Positions 33,472-43,818 of a stretch of 64,000 nucleotides of DNA are shown in pieces. Numbering within the stretch: position 1 is the stretch's first letter; each line of letters begins with the position of its first letter. The DNA comes from Salinivibrio kushneri (GTDB taxonomy: Bacteria > Pseudomonadota > Gammaproteobacteria > Enterobacterales > Vibrionaceae): positions 2,567,317 to 2,631,316 of the forward strand of contig NZ_CP114588.1 in NCBI RefSeq assembly GCF_027286325.1, given 5' to 3'. The notes beneath the pieces are model-generated. The model had not been told where the DNA came from. It ran no database searches and was given only the letters and a program-made list of their open reading frames with translations. A program made the position numbers and the translations under genes.

Positions 33472-35268
33472 ATGCCTGAACCTTTTGACACCTCTCATGC
33501 GCCCTTTGACTGCCTAACCGCATCACAAGTCAAACAATGCCGCCAAGCACTCGACGTCGCCTACTTTCGCCGTGGCGATACCTTGATCCAGCCCGGTGAT
33601 ACTGGCGAGCAGCTCTTTATCATTATTAAAGGCAGCGTAGAAGAAGTGTCAGAAGACGGTAAGGAAGTATTTTCTCATTATACCACCGACGACTTATTTG
33701 ACGTGCCAGCACTGCTTAATGGCACCGCCAAACATCGATACCGTGCGCTAGAAGATACCCTCTGCCATCTGCTACCCGCCGATGTGTTCCTCGCCATTTA
33801 TCATCATAATGACGCGTTTCGAGGCTACTTTGATACCAACCTTCAGCGCCGACAAACGCTGATGGTGCAAGCTCGTCAGCAGCAAAACTTGGCCGAGTTT
33901 ATGCTCACTCGGATTGATGACAGCAATATTCAACCTGCGTTGTGTGTCGCCCCCGACGTACCACTGCATGTTGCCACCGCTCAGATGAAAGCCGAGCGCT
34001 GCGACTGCGCCTTGGTCGACTATGAAAATGGCGAATGCGGGATTATTACGCGCACCAACTTGCTCCATGCGCTCGTCCTCGAGGGCTATGATCAATCCGT
34101 TCCGGTGGGTGAAGTAGCCACACGCCCAGTGATCAGTGTGGAGCACGGTGATTTTCTCTTTCACGCCATGATTAAGATGACACGTCAGCGCGTAAAACGT
34201 GTTCGAGTCGTCGATGGGGAAGGTAAGACCGCAGGCATGCTCGATCTTCCTCAAGTATTGAGCCTGTTCTCGACTCACTCTCACGTACTCAACTTACAAA
34301 TTGCCCGCGCACAAACCATTGACGAACTAGTGATCGCTGCAAACAGCCAGAGCAAGCTGGTACACACCTTGTTTAACAATGGCATTCATACCCGCTTTGT
34401 GATGCAGCTCATCGCCACTGTGAATGAACAAATCATGGAAAAAGCCTTCCGGTTGCTGGTGCCCGAAGCTTACCAAAGCCAGTGCTGCCTCGTAGTAATG
34501 GGCTCAGAAGGCCGCGGCGAGCAAGTGCTTAAAACCGACCAAGACAACGCCTTGATTCTCGCCGACGATCTCAACTGGCCCGATTGCCAACAAGTGATGG
34601 AAACCTTTTCACACACGCTCTATCAACTCGGTTATCCGCCTTGTCCGGGTCACGTGATGGTCAGTAATCCCAAGTGGGTGAAAACCGCCACACAATGGCA
34701 GCAAACCGTGCGAAATCTAGCACAAAGCGCCAACCATCAAAGCGTCATGGACTTGGCGATCCTCGCTGACAGCCAGCCGATCGCCGGCGATCTGAGTTTG
34801 ATTGATGCGATCCAAACCCCACTCAACGAAACGTTGACCGACAATATGTTGACGCTCAACACCTTTGTCCGGCCTGCGCTAGCCTTTCGTGTTCCCTTAA
34901 CCGTGTTTGGCTCCCTCAAAAGCAGTAAAGAAGGGCTGGATATCAAAAAAGGGGGGATTTTCCCCATCGTTCATGGCGTGAGAACCATGAGTTTAGAAAA
35001 GGGCGTGCGCCACACCAACACCTTTGAGCGGCTGGAGCAGCTTGCCAACCTGGGGGCGCTTGCGGAAGAAACGGCAGAAAACCTCTCCGAAGCCTTGAAG
35101 CTATTTATCCGCTTACGTTTAAGGCAACAATTGAGCGGCGAACCACAAAGCAACTATCTCGACGTGGCTCACCTCCCCTCGAGTGAGCGCGACTTGCTGC
35201 GCCACGGGCTGCATGTGGTGAAAAAGTTCAAAGAGTCACTCGCTTTCCATTATCACGTGAGGGACTAA
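33472..35268 (+). CDS. cNMP-binding/CBS/DUF294 putative nucleotidyltransferase
   Basis: A 598-aa cytoplasmic protein. Domains in order: a cyclic-nucleotide-binding-like domain (about 20-130, IQPGDTGEQLFIIIKGSVEE), a CBS pair (about 145-270), the DUF294 nucleotidyltransferase-like domain with GSEGRGEQVLKTDQDNAL (about 345-365), and the DUF294 C-terminal substrate-like domain. I start at the ATG behind GAGGAG; an upstream in-frame GTG at 33433 adds 13 residues and is less likely. It is followed within 2 bp by a DnaQ-type exonuclease gene, a pair conserved beside acs in Vibrionaceae and Pseudomonas. The biochemical role is unknown; a nucleotide-signalling role in acetate growth has been suggested by its context. 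Confidence 0.88.
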   Translation: MPEPFDTSHAPFDCLTASQVKQCRQALDVAYFRRGDTLIQPGDTGEQLFIIIKGSVEEVSEDGKEVFSHYTTDDLFDVPALLNGTAKHRYRALEDTLCHLLPADVFLAIYHHNDAFRGYFDTNLQRRQTLMVQARQQQNLAEFMLTRIDDSNIQPALCVAPDVPLHVATAQMKAERCDCALVDYENGECGIITRTNLLHALVLEGYDQSVPVGEVATRPVISVEHGDFLFHAMIKMTRQRVKRVRVVDGEGKTAGMLDLPQVLSLFSTHSHVLNLQIARAQTIDELVIAANSQSKLVHTLFNNGIHTRFVMQLIATVNEQIMEKAFRLLVPEAYQSQCCLVVMGSEGRGEQVLKTDQDNALILADDLNWPDCQQVMETFSHTLYQLGYPPCPGHVMVSNPKWVKTATQWQQTVRNLAQSANHQSVMDLAILADSQPIAGDLSLIDAIQTPLNETLTDNMLTLNTFVRPALAFRVPLTVFGSLKSSKEGLDIKKGGIFPIVHGVRTMSLEKGVRHTNTFERLEQLANLGALAEETAENLSEALKLFIRLRLRQQLSGEPQSNYLDVAHLPSSERDLLRHGLHVVKKFKESLAFHYHVRD

Positions 35269-35269
35269 C

Positions 35270-35893
35270 TTGAATTGGCTCACTCGGCATTGGTACCGTC
35301 ATCGTTTACGGCATTCACCCTATCGGGACTTATTTCTGCCCCCCGATTCAAGCACACTGATTTCCCTCGACTGTGAAACAACCAGCTTGGATCCGCATCG
35401 TGCGGAACTGGTTACGATTGCGGCCACCCCGATCAAAGGCAACCGGATCCTCACCAGTCACGCTCTCACCTTGACACTGGCCGCACCAGAGAGCCTGAAT
35501 GCCGGTTCGGTCAGAATTCACCACCTACGCCACCAAGATCTGGTTCATGGTGTCACGGCAGAGCAAGCAATCACCGCGCTGGTCGACTTTATTGGAAACC
35601 ATCCATTGGTCGGCTATCACATCCGTTATGATAAAAGTATTCTCGATCGCTACGCACGCCATTTTCTCGGCTTTCCGCTCCCCAACCCTCTGATTGAAGT
35701 CAGTGATATTTATCAACGCAAACTCGAGCGCCTGCTACCCAATGCCTATCACGACATCAGCATGGAAGCCATTAGTCGCCATCTCGATGTCCCTTTGCCG
35801 GCTCGGCATAATGCATTAGATGATGCACTCGCCGCAGCATTGATTTATGTCCGCCTTACCCAAGGTGACATGCCAATGCTGCGATCCAAATAA
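35270..35893 (+). CDS. 3'-5' exonuclease of the DnaQ/DEDD family
   Basis: 207 aa. Exo I motif is SLDCETTSLDP (Asp and Glu ligands), Exo II is HPLVGYHIRYDKSILD, and Exo III is ARHNALDDALAAALIY, giving the DEDDh set with His before the last Asp. It resembles the DNA polymerase III epsilon fold but has an N-terminal basic extension (NWLTRHWYRHRLRHS). I accept a TTG start 2 bp after the DUF294 stop, preceded by GAGGGA; the pair is almost certainly co-transcribed and coupled. Confidence 0.87.
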   Translation: MNWLTRHWYRHRLRHSPYRDLFLPPDSSTLISLDCETTSLDPHRAELVTIAATPIKGNRILTSHALTLTLAAPESLNAGSVRIHHLRHQDLVHGVTAEQAITALVDFIGNHPLVGYHIRYDKSILDRYARHFLGFPLPNPLIEVSDIYQRKLERLLPNAYHDISMEAISRHLDVPLPARHNALDDALAAALIYVRLTQGDMPMLRSK

Positions 35894-36000
35894 CGCATTG
35901 ATGCGGCTGCTTGCGCGTTAAGGCAAAGACAAAGTGGGATCCAGCCCCCACTATCTGGCCTGACAACTGCACAAATCGCTTAAAAATCAATGGGGTCATC

Positions 36001-36017
36001 CTAAAGTCTAATTGTCG
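36001..36017 (+). promoter_or_regulatory. Candidate CrbR-type motif upstream of acs
   Basis: CTAAAGT-N5-TGTCG, 120 bases before the acs start codon. Same blocks and spacing as at 25594-25610 before the symporter pair. Nothing else was recognised in 35894-36136. Confidence 0.5.
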
Positions 36018-36136
36018 GAAGCCCCGATATGTCACACCTTTACTGCATGGTTTTCGTTTGCCAGGCAGCGGTAGCGCCTGACATCTCATGACATGGAAGC
36101 GCCGCGTGGAGCATCGCGGACACGAGGAGAAACAGG

Positions 36137-38086
36137 ATGAGCGATAGTCACGTATACCCCGTCATGCCTTCAATTGCACAAAAGGCACACGCGGATGAAG
36201 CCAAGTATCAAGCACTCTATCAGCAGTCAGTGACCGACCCAGAAGGCTTTTGGCGTGAGCACGGGCAAATTCTTGATTGGATGAAGCCTTATACCAAAGT
36301 CAAACACACCTCGTTTGATACCGGCCACGTGGATATTCGCTGGTTTGAAGATGGCACACTCAACGTCGCAGCCAACTGCATCGATCGCCACCTCAACGCA
36401 CGAGGCGATCAGGTGGCCTTGATTTGGGAAGGCGACGATCCAAAAGACGATGCCACGCTCACCTACAACCAACTCCACCAGCAGGTATGCCAGTTTGCCA
36501 ACGTATTAAAAGACAACGGCGTAAGAAAAGGTGATGTGGTGTGCCTGTACATGCCAATGGTGATGGAAGCGGCGGTCGCGATGCTGGCCTGTGCCCGTAT
36601 CGGTGCGGTGCATACCGTAGTGTTTGGTGGCTTTTCTCCCGAAGCACTGGCAGGCCGGATTATTGACTCCAATGCCAAAGTGGTGGTGACAGCTGATGAA
36701 GGGATACGTGGTGGTCGTGCGGTTCCCCTGAAGAAAAATGTCGATGATGCCCTGGCAAACCCTAAAGTGAAATCGATTGAAAAAGTGGTGGTGTACCAAC
36801 GTACAGGGGGAGACATTGACTGGCACAATCATCGTGATGTTTGGTGGCACGAGGCTGCCGCAAAGGTGTCAGACAACTGCCCCGCCGAAGAGATGAAAGC
36901 CGAGGACCCTTTGTTTATCCTGTATACATCGGGGTCAACAGGCACCCCCAAGGGCGTGCTGCACACCACCGGTGGGTACTTGGCCTACGCGGCGATGACC
37001 TTTAAGTATGTTTTCGATTATCAAGATGGCGAGGTATTCTGGTGTACCGCCGATGTCGGCTGGATTACCGGTCACAGCTATCTCGTCTATGGCCCGCTTG
37101 CCAATGGCGCAAAGACAATCTTATTTGAAGGCGTCCCGACTTATCCAAGCACGGCACGAATGAGCGAAGTGGTCGATAAGCACCAAGTCAATATTCTTTA
37201 CACCGCGCCCACAGCGATTCGCGCATTGATGGCAAAAGGCAACGAAGCGGTCGCTGGCACTCAACGCGATTCACTGCGGATCATGGGCTCGGTGGGTGAA
37301 CCCATCAACCCAGAGGCTTGGGAGTGGTACCACAGCACCATAGGGAACCAAGCCTGTCCGATTGTCGACACCTGGTGGCAAACAGAAACCGGCGGGATCT
37401 TGATCACCCCGCTCCCCGGCGCCACTGCGTTGAAGCCAGGCTCAGCAACCCGTCCTTTCTTTGGCGTACAGCCTGCTTTGGTCGACAATATGGGCAATAT
37501 TCTCGACGGTGCCACCGAGGGTAACCTCGTGATGCTTGACTCGTGGCCCGGACAGATGCGTACCGTATTTGGCGACCATGACCGCTTCGAACAAACTTAC
37601 TTCTCCACCTTTAAAGGCATGTACTTTACCGGTGACGGGGCTCGTCGTGATGAAGATGGGTATTACTGGATAACCGGCCGTGTCGATGATGTCCTCAATA
37701 TCTCGGGACACCGTATGGGGACGGCAGAGATCGAGTCGGCGCTCGTCGCATTCGATAAAATTGCCGAAGCAGCGATAGTTGGTGTGCCACACGATATCAA
37801 AGGCCAAGCGATCTATGCGTACATCACCCTTAATGCGGGTGAAGTGCCCAGCGCCGAACTCCACAAGGAAGTCAAAGAGTGGGTACGTAAAGAAATTGGC
37901 CCGATTGCGACACCCGATTTCATCCACTGGACGGATGCTCTGCCTAAAACCCGTTCAGGAAAAATCATGCGTCGTATTCTGCGCAAAATCGCCACCGGTG
38001 ATACCGGCAGCCTTGGCGACACCTCCACCTTGGCCGATCCTAGTGTGGTCGATAAGCTTATCGCAGAAAAAGAAAGTGTGGTCTAA
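36137..38086 (+). CDS. acs: Acetyl-CoA synthetase
   Basis: 649 aa. It activates acetate to acetyl-CoA through acetyl-AMP. ANL motif [15 protein letters not shown], the acetate-pocket region [20 protein letters not shown] and the acetylation-regulated Lys in [16 protein letters not shown] are intact. AGGAGAAACAGG precedes the ATG. Together with the symporter, CrbS/CrbR and the DUF294-exonuclease pair, it forms a coherent acetate-uptake locus. A separate acetoacetyl-CoA synthetase (16979-18937) is a different enzyme. Confidence 0.98.
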   Translation: MSDSHVYPVMPSIAQKAHADEAKYQALYQQSVTDPEGFWREHGQILDWMKPYTKVKHTSFDTGHVDIRWFEDGTLNVAANCIDRHLNARGDQVALIWEGDDPKDDATLTYNQLHQQVCQFANVLKDNGVRKGDVVCLYMPMVMEAAVAMLACARIGAVHTVVFGGFSPEALAGRIIDSNAKVVVTADEGIRGGRAVPLKKNVDDALANPKVKSIEKVVVYQRTGGDIDWHNHRDVWWHEAAAKVSDNCPAEEMKAEDPLFILYTSGSTGTPKGVLHTTGGYLAYAAMTFKYVFDYQDGEVFWCTADVGWITGHSYLVYGPLANGAKTILFEGVPTYPSTARMSEVVDKHQVNILYTAPTAIRALMAKGNEAVAGTQRDSLRIMGSVGEPINPEAWEWYHSTIGNQACPIVDTWWQTETGGILITPLPGATALKPGSATRPFFGVQPALVDNMGNILDGATEGNLVMLDSWPGQMRTVFGDHDRFEQTYFSTFKGMYFTGDGARRDEDGYYWITGRVDDVLNISGHRMGTAEIESALVAFDKIAEAAIVGVPHDIKGQAIYAYITLNAGEVPSAELHKEVKEWVRKEIGPIATPDFIHWTDALPKTRSGKIMRRILRKIATGDTGSLGDTSTLADPSVVDKLIAEKESVV

Positions 38087-38116
38087 CCCTAACGAAAGAT
38101 TGCTTAGCAACCTTTG

Positions 38117-38138
38117 CCGCCTTCGGGCGGCTTTTTTG
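38117..38138 (+). terminator. Terminator of acs
   Basis: GCCGCCTTCGGGCGGCTTTTTT: a 6-bp stem with a UUCG-type tetraloop and T run, 30 bases after acs. Confidence 0.92.
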
Positions 38139-38310
38139 ATCCCCGACACAGGGTAAACGGAACTCTTTTCATCCCCGGCAATCACACAAAAAGTAGGGAC
38201 ATGAAGTATTACCCTGCTTCAAACCGCCCGTCACCCACCATTTTGTGATAGCAAAAAGACAAAGTGTGCTGATTAGACCAGTATTTTGCTGCGATTTGCG
38301 CTGAAGTCTC

Positions 38311-38316
38311 TATAAT
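38311..38316 (+). promoter_or_regulatory. -10 element of a probable aroQ-accBC promoter
   Basis: A perfect TATAAT, with a less certain -35 TTGCTG 19 bases upstream. It would give a leader of about 105 bases before aroQ. The rest of 38139-38426 shows no gene. Confidence 0.5.
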
Positions 38317-38426
38317 TGCTGTCAGTAGGGAAAAATTTGCATGGTATGCACCGTCATAACATGCCCACTGGCTGGAATCCGCATTAAGCTGCACAATTAC
38401 AGCGAATAGGAGAAGTAAGCGTCAAG

Positions 38427-38882
38427 ATGTCTACAAGAAACCAAGTTTTAGTTTTAAATGGCCCAAACCTTAATTTGCTTGGCAAACGTGAGCCCGAGCA
38501 TTACGGTGCCCAAACCCTCAGCCAAATCATGGCGGGCTTAGAGGCACAAGCCGCTACCTTGGGTCTCAGTCTTGAACACTTTCAATCCAATAGCGAAGCT
38601 AGCCTCATTGATAAAATCCACCAAGCGATGGAGACCGTGGACTTTATCATTATCAACCCAGCAGCACTGACCCATACCTCTGTCGCCCTGCGTGACGCTC
38701 TATTAGGGGTCAACATCCCTTTTATCGAAGTGCATTTGTCGAATGTGTACGCGCGTGAGCCCTTCCGGCATCACTCGTACTTTTCGGACAAAGCCGTCGG
38801 GGTGCTCAGCGGCTTTGGTGCTGATGGTTATGAATTCGCCTTAACAGCGGCCGCGCGTCATTTAGCGTTTGCGGCTGAGTAA
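38427..38882 (+). CDS. aroQ: 3-dehydroquinate dehydratase, type II
   Basis: 151 aa, a dodecameric shikimate-pathway enzyme converting 3-dehydroquinate to 3-dehydroshikimate. The N-terminal [17 protein letters not shown] carries the catalytic Tyr, [17 protein letters not shown] the Asn/His region and [17 protein letters not shown] the second His/Arg cluster. First gene of aroQ-accB-accC, an order conserved in Vibrio and Pseudomonas. Confidence 0.97.
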   Translation: MSTRNQVLVLNGPNLNLLGKREPEHYGAQTLSQIMAGLEAQAATLGLSLEHFQSNSEASLIDKIHQAMETVDFIIINPAALTHTSVALRDALLGVNIPFIEVHLSNVYAREPFRHHSYFSDKAVGVLSGFGADGYEFALTAAARHLAFAAE

Positions 38883-38908
38883 AACAAAACATAAAGAAGA
38901 GACCTATC

Positions 38909-39367
38909 ATGGATATCCGTAAGATTAAGAAACTGATCGAGCTTGTTGAAGAGTCTGGCATCTCCGAGCTAGAGATTGCTGAAGGCGAAGAGTCCGTTCG
39001 TATCAGTCGCTCTTCCCCTGCTGCGCCTGCGCAAATGGTTGCCCCGCAATACGCGGCACCAGCAGCGCCTGCACCAGCGCCAGCCGCCCCTGAAGCATCG
39101 GCAGCGGAACCTGCAAGCGCACCAAAACCGAGTGGGCATCAGGTTCTTTCACCGATGGTCGGTACCTTCTATCGTGCACCAAGCCCAGAGTCGTCACCTT
39201 TTGTTGAAGTGGGCACCCAGGTCAATGAAGGCGATGCCCTGTGTATTGTCGAAGCGATGAAGATGATGAATCAAATCCAAGCCGACAAGAGCGGTGTGGT
39301 CAAAGCGATTCTATGTGAAGACGGTCAGCCCGTTGAATTCGACGAACCACTCGTGATCATCGAATAA
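38909..39367 (+). CDS. accB: Biotin carboxyl carrier protein of acetyl-CoA carboxylase
   Basis: 152 aa. An N-terminal oligomerisation segment ([18 protein letters not shown]) is followed by a flexible Ala/Pro linker (about residues 34-75) and the biotinyl domain with the carrier Lys in [11 protein letters not shown]. The thumb seen in the E. coli protein is present ([18 protein letters not shown]). It lies 26 bp after aroQ and 10 bp before accC, so the three are one operon. Confidence 0.98.
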   Translation: MDIRKIKKLIELVEESGISELEIAEGEESVRISRSSPAAPAQMVAPQYAAPAAPAPAPAAPEASAAEPASAPKPSGHQVLSPMVGTFYRAPSPESSPFVEVGTQVNEGDALCIVEAMKMMNQIQADKSGVVKAILCEDGQPVEFDEPLVIIE

Positions 39368-39377
39368 GCGAGGGCGC

Positions 39378-40721
39378 ATGTTAGATAAAATTGTTATTGC
39401 TAACCGCGGTGAAATTGCACTGCGCATTTTGCGTGCGTGCAAAGAGCTGGGGATTAAAACCGTCGCGGTGCACTCGACCGCTGACCGCGATCTTAAACAC
39501 GTGTTGTTAGCCGATGAAACCGTATGTATCGGCCCTGCACCAAGTAACCAAAGCTACCTGAATATTCCTCGCATCATCAGCGCCGCTGAAATCACCGGTG
39601 CGGTGGCGATCCACCCAGGTTACGGGTTCCTATCCGAAAACGCTGACTTTGCCGAGCAGGTTGAGCGTTCAGGGTTTGTCTTTGTCGGCCCCAAAGCTGA
39701 CACCATCCGTTTGATGGGCGATAAGGTGTCGGCCATTGAAGCGATGAAAAAAGCAGGTGTCCCCTGCGTCCCTGGTTCAGACGGCCCGCTAGGTAGCGAT
39801 CAGGAAAAAAACAAAACCATCGCCAAACGTATTGGCTATCCGGTGATCATCAAAGCATCCGGTGGCGGCGGTGGCCGAGGTATGCGTGTGGTGCGCTCTG
39901 AAGCAGAGCTTATCGATGCGATTGCGATGACTCGCGCCGAAGCCAAATCTGCATTTAGCAATGACATGGTTTACATGGAAAAATTCCTTGAGAACCCTCG
40001 CCATGTCGAAGTGCAGGTCTTAGCCGACGGTCAAGGCGGTGCGATCCATCTTGGTGAACGCGACTGCTCGATGCAGCGCCGTCACCAAAAGGTCGTTGAA
40101 GAAGCACCAGCCCCAGGTATCACTGCTGAAATGCGTAAATTCATTGGTGAACGCTGCTGTCGCGCGTGTGTTGAGATTGGTTATCGCGGAGCGGGCACCT
40201 TTGAGTTCTTATATGAAAACGGCGAGTTCTACTTTATTGAGATGAACACCCGCATTCAGGTCGAGCACCCCGTCACCGAAATGGTGACCGGCATTGACCT
40301 GGTCAAAGAGCAACTCCGCATTGCGGCAGGTCAGCCACTATCGTTCACCCAAGACGACATTCAAATTCGCGGCCACGCGGTGGAGTGCCGGATTAACGCT
40401 GAAGATCCAGAGCGCTTTATCCCCAGCCCAGGCAAGATTGAACGTTTCCACTCGCCTGGCGGGATGGGCGTGCGTTGGGAGTCACACGTGTACGCGGGCT
40501 ATCAAGTACCGCCCCACTATGACTCCATGGTCGGCAAGCTTATCTGTTACGGTGAGAACCGTGACGTCGCGATTGCACGTATGCGTAACGCCTTGGCTGA
40601 AACCGTGATTGATGGTATTAAAACCAACATCCCTCTCCAGCTCGATATTATGAACGACGAGCACTTCCAACACGGTGGTGCCAACATTCATTATCTCGAG
40701 AAAAAGCTCGGCTTGTCGTAA
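39378..40721 (+). CDS. accC: Biotin carboxylase of acetyl-CoA carboxylase
   Basis: A 447-aa ATP-grasp enzyme that carboxylates the biotin of AccB. The start [20 protein letters not shown], the Gly-rich loop [14 protein letters not shown] and the catalytic [20 protein letters not shown] are all present. Length matches E. coli (449). Last gene of the operon, with a strong terminator about 45 bases downstream. Confidence 0.98.
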   Translation: MLDKIVIANRGEIALRILRACKELGIKTVAVHSTADRDLKHVLLADETVCIGPAPSNQSYLNIPRIISAAEITGAVAIHPGYGFLSENADFAEQVERSGFVFVGPKADTIRLMGDKVSAIEAMKKAGVPCVPGSDGPLGSDQEKNKTIAKRIGYPVIIKASGGGGGRGMRVVRSEAELIDAIAMTRAEAKSAFSNDMVYMEKFLENPRHVEVQVLADGQGGAIHLGERDCSMQRRHQKVVEEAPAPGITAEMRKFIGERCCRACVEIGYRGAGTFEFLYENGEFYFIEMNTRIQVEHPVTEMVTGIDLVKEQLRIAAGQPLSFTQDDIQIRGHAVECRINAEDPERFIPSPGKIERFHSPGGMGVRWESHVYAGYQVPPHYDSMVGKLICYGENRDVAIARMRNALAETVIDGIKTNIPLQLDIMNDEHFQHGGANIHYLEKKLGLS

Positions 40722-40767
40722 TCATGCCGTTGGCTATAACCAAGGCCACGCCACCAAAGCTAGCAAC

Positions 40768-40797
40768 CAAACCGCCGTTAATCGGCGGTTTTTTGTC
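40768..40797. terminator. Terminator between accC and the chemoreceptor gene
   Basis: AAACCGCCGTTAATCGGCGGTTTTTT: a 7-bp stem with A and T tracts, between two convergent genes; probably bidirectional. Confidence 0.92.
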
Positions 40798-40829
40798 CCT
40801 GCTTTAGTGAGATTGTCACGCGAGGGAGC

Positions 40830-42461
40830 TTAAACCTTGGCAGGCCTTTTATCTCCCACCTGGCCGGCCAGTTTAAAATCATTCAAGGTATCTTTTAGAT
40901 ACAGCGATTGACTCATCAGTTGCGCCGCAATATCTGCCGTTTGCGTGGCCTGCTCACTGGCTGTGTGACTTTGTCCGTTTATTTGTTCCACCGACTCACT
41001 CATGTCTTTGGTCACATTGGCCTGCTCGCCCGCCGCGGTGGCCACTTCACTGCCCATCGATTTCACTTGATTGACTTTCTCAAAGATGTCGGCCAGCACC
41101 GCGCGAGACTCCGCCACCACCGCTAGGGTTTCTTGCGCCATTTGGTTGTTACTGAGCACCCGCTCAGATGAATGATGAATGCCGGTCTGTAAGCCCTCAA
41201 GCATGGCTTTAATGTCACACGTCGCCGCTTGTGTACGCTGAGCGAGGTTTCTGACTTCATCAGCAACCACAGCAAAGCCTCGCCCTTGCTCACCTGCTCT
41301 TGCTGCCTCAATGGCCGCGTTTAAAGCCAGTAAGTTGGTTTGCTCGGCAATCTCACTGATGGTTTGCGTCACTTTGGTGATTTTTTGACTCTCCTCTGCA
41401 CTGGCTTGAATCTGTGAAATGGTCTGCTCAAGCTCATCGATAAAGGCGGTCATACTGGTGGTCGCACGGCCGACCACATCAGCACCATCGCTGGCACGTC
41501 CTTGGGTAACGGAGATAATGTCGGCCGTACGATTCATGTTTTGCGCCACTTGCTCAATCGTGGCACTCATTTGCGTCATCGCACTGGCAACATGCGTGAT
41601 CTGTGACGACTGTGTGCTCATATTGTCTTGCACACTGCGGCCGCGCGCCGCCAGATGATCCGCATGCGCGAGGAGCACTTGCGTATTCTCTACCACTTGC
41701 CCAATGATCGCACCAAAACGTGCTTTAACCATCCGGTAATTGTCGTTGAGCTCCCCCAGCTCATCATGGCGAACGGGCTCATCGCCAGAGACAAGGTTAC
41801 CGGAGGCCAGATGCTTTAATGCCTCACTCGTGTCTTTAATAGCGCCAATCACACGCGTTTGCACCGTCCACGTCATGCCCACGGTGATAAGCAACACGGC
41901 GGCCAGCATGCCAACCAAATAAGGTTGCCCCTGATTGAGCGCCAGCCCCATGCCCAAAGTGCACAGCATCAGCACCAACCCGCAACAAAGATGAAAAAAC
42001 CAACGCAACTGGATACGCTGCAACAAAGGCGCGTTAGGTAAAGGGCGGGAGGGATCTTGTCTTAGTGTTTGATAAAGCTTTTCAGCGTCTGTCACCTCAT
42101 CGCGGCTTGGTTCACTGCGCACCGATTGATACCCGACAATCTCCCCCTCTTTGACCACCGGCGAGACAAACGCATTCACCCAATAATGGTCACCGTTTTT
42201 ACAGCGGTTTTTGACCATGCCACGCCAATTTTTACCTGCCTTAATGGTCTGCCAAAGGTCCTTGAACGCGGCCGGTGGCATATCAGGGTGGCGCACAATA
42301 TTGTGGTCGCTGCCAATGAGTTCGTCGCGGCTATACCCACATATTTCGATAAAGGCATCGTTGGCGTATTGTATTTTGCCATTGAGATCGGTTTTCGACA
42401 CCAGCTCCCCTAATCCATCAAATCTCACCTCTTTTTGTGTCACTGGGCCTGTGTCTCTCAT
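40830..42461 (-). CDS. PAS-containing methyl-accepting chemotaxis protein (Aer-like)
   Basis: 543 aa. It has an N-terminal cytoplasmic PAS domain (about 10-125, [21 protein letters not shown]) like that of the aerotaxis receptor Aer, two hydrophobic segments around 152-200 with a very short loop, a HAMP-like region, then the receptor signalling domain with the hairpin tip [22 protein letters not shown]. It has no periplasmic ligand domain, so it should sense an internal cue such as redox state or FAD-bound PAS signals. Convergent with accC; it has its own promoter region (42462-42702), shared with divergent prmA. Confidence 0.92.
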   Translation of the reverse strand: MRDTGPVTQKEVRFDGLGELVSKTDLNGKIQYANDAFIEICGYSRDELIGSDHNIVRHPDMPPAAFKDLWQTIKAGKNWRGMVKNRCKNGDHYWVNAFVSPVVKEGEIVGYQSVRSEPSRDEVTDAEKLYQTLRQDPSRPLPNAPLLQRIQLRWFFHLCCGLVLMLCTLGMGLALNQGQPYLVGMLAAVLLITVGMTWTVQTRVIGAIKDTSEALKHLASGNLVSGDEPVRHDELGELNDNYRMVKARFGAIIGQVVENTQVLLAHADHLAARGRSVQDNMSTQSSQITHVASAMTQMSATIEQVAQNMNRTADIISVTQGRASDGADVVGRATTSMTAFIDELEQTISQIQASAEESQKITKVTQTISEIAEQTNLLALNAAIEAARAGEQGRGFAVVADEVRNLAQRTQAATCDIKAMLEGLQTGIHHSSERVLSNNQMAQETLAVVAESRAVLADIFEKVNQVKSMGSEVATAAGEQANVTKDMSESVEQINGQSHTASEQATQTADIAAQLMSQSLYLKDTLNDFKLAGQVGDKRPAKV

Positions 42462-42702
42462 TCTCCAAATCCTTTGTTAACCATGACTATAGGGAGCAAA
42501 ACCGCCTTATTTGCTCATCGCTGCGGAGCAATAATGTAATCAATAGCCATAACAAATAAAGGGCTATTTGCATAAAACCCGCACTGACTTGCAAAAAATT
42601 CCACTCATGCTTAATGCTCATCATGCTGTCATCATCTTGTGCAGCGGGCACAGTATGGATCTGATAACATCGCCCTATTCCTTTTCCGACACGAGACATA
42701 CC

Positions 42703-43590
42703 ATGCCTTGGATCCAACTCAAACTGAATGCAACGTCTGACAACGCCGAAGCGATTGGCGACCTGCTAATGGAAGAAACGGGCGCCCTATCTGTCACTTT
42801 CTTAGATGCCAAAGACACACCTGTCTTTGAGCCCTTACCCGGCGAAACCCGCTTATGGGGCGAGACAGATATTATGGCCTTGTATGATGCACAGGCTGAC
42901 ATGAGCGATGTTTTAGCCATCATAAGCGCCAGCCCACTGCTCGCTGATGACTTTGCGTATAAAGTAGAGCAACTGGAAGACAAAGACTGGACCCGGGCAT
43001 GGATGGATAACTTTAAGCCCATTCAATTTGGCGAGCGATTGTGGATCTGCCCAACCTGGTGTGAGGTGCCTGATGACAATGCAGTGAATGTGATGCTCGA
43101 CCCAGGCCTCGCCTTTGGCACCGGTTCACACCCAACCACTGCACTGTGCTTGGAATGGCTTGATAGCCTAGATCTAAGCGGCAAAACCGTGATTGATTTT
43201 GGCTGTGGTTCCGGCATTCTCGCGATTGCCGCCATCAAACTGGGCGCCGAGCGCGTGATTGGTATTGATATCGACCCCCAAGCGCTACTGGCGTCCAAAG
43301 ACAACGCGGAGCGCAACGGTGTGGCAGACCAACTTCATCTTTATCTTCCTAAAGACCAACCGGCCGATCTCAAAGCCGATGTGGTGGTGGCTAATATTCT
43401 TGCCGGGCCGCTTCGTGAACTCTCCGGGGTGATCAAAGGCCTCATCAAACCCGGCGGTCAACTGGCGATGTCTGGCGTGCTAGAAACTCAAGCGGATGAT
43501 GTGGCGAACCATTACCGTGACACGCTCACTATCGACCCGATCGTCGAGCGCGAAGAGTGGTGCCGCGTAAGTGGCGATTTGCCCGCTTAA
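42703..43590 (+). CDS. prmA: Ribosomal protein L11 methyltransferase
   Basis: 295 aa. It trimethylates ribosomal protein uL11 using S-adenosylmethionine. The start [18 protein letters not shown] is typical, motif I is [15 protein letters not shown], and [14 protein letters not shown] is the family hallmark. The ATG at 42703 gives the usual length (293 in E. coli); earlier in-frame starts add 45 residues not seen in the family. Upstream of dusB-fis as in other Vibrionaceae. Confidence 0.96.
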   Translation: MPWIQLKLNATSDNAEAIGDLLMEETGALSVTFLDAKDTPVFEPLPGETRLWGETDIMALYDAQADMSDVLAIISASPLLADDFAYKVEQLEDKDWTRAWMDNFKPIQFGERLWICPTWCEVPDDNAVNVMLDPGLAFGTGSHPTTALCLEWLDSLDLSGKTVIDFGCGSGILAIAAIKLGAERVIGIDIDPQALLASKDNAERNGVADQLHLYLPKDQPADLKADVVVANILAGPLRELSGVIKGLIKPGGQLAMSGVLETQADDVANHYRDTLTIDPIVEREEWCRVSGDLPA

Positions 43591-43729
43591 GCCGCTCACT
43601 AACGTCCGTAAAGCCTGACCCGCTCGCCACACCAGTGCGTCAGGCTTATACAATGAGCATACCGAACTGCTTGATTAATCAGCGAAACGCCACAGATACA
43701 AAAAGTGCTGTAAAAATCAAGCCATCAAT

Positions 43730-43744
43730 GCTCAAATATTGTCC
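43730..43744. promoter_or_regulatory. Fis-binding-like site upstream of dusB-fis
   Basis: GCTCAAATATTGTCC fits the Fis core rule (G at 1, C at 15, A/T-rich 7-bp centre). It directly abuts the -35 box of the dusB-fis promoter, where Fis binding would repress its own gene, as known in E. coli. Confidence 0.6.
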
Positions 43745-43773
43745 TTTTCAGATGCTGAAAAAATGCGTAAAAT
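43745..43773 (+). promoter_or_regulatory. dusB-fis promoter with stringent discriminator
   Basis: TTTTCA (43745-43750), 17-bp spacer, TAAAAT (43768-43773), followed at once by GCGCGCCC. A GC-rich discriminator of this kind marks growth-rate and ppGpp/DksA control, as at the E. coli fis promoter. Confidence 0.75.
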
Positions 43774-43818
43774 GCGCGCCCTTGCTGACTCAGAGCGGCT
43801 GAAGAGGATTTAGAGCTT

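Noticed and set aside
33772..34284. 170-codon minus-strand frame opposite the DUF294 gene
   Set aside because: Antisense shadow of a gene with clear domain motifs.
37442..37927. 161-codon minus-strand frame opposite acs
   Set aside because: Antisense shadow; acs is fully supported on the plus strand.
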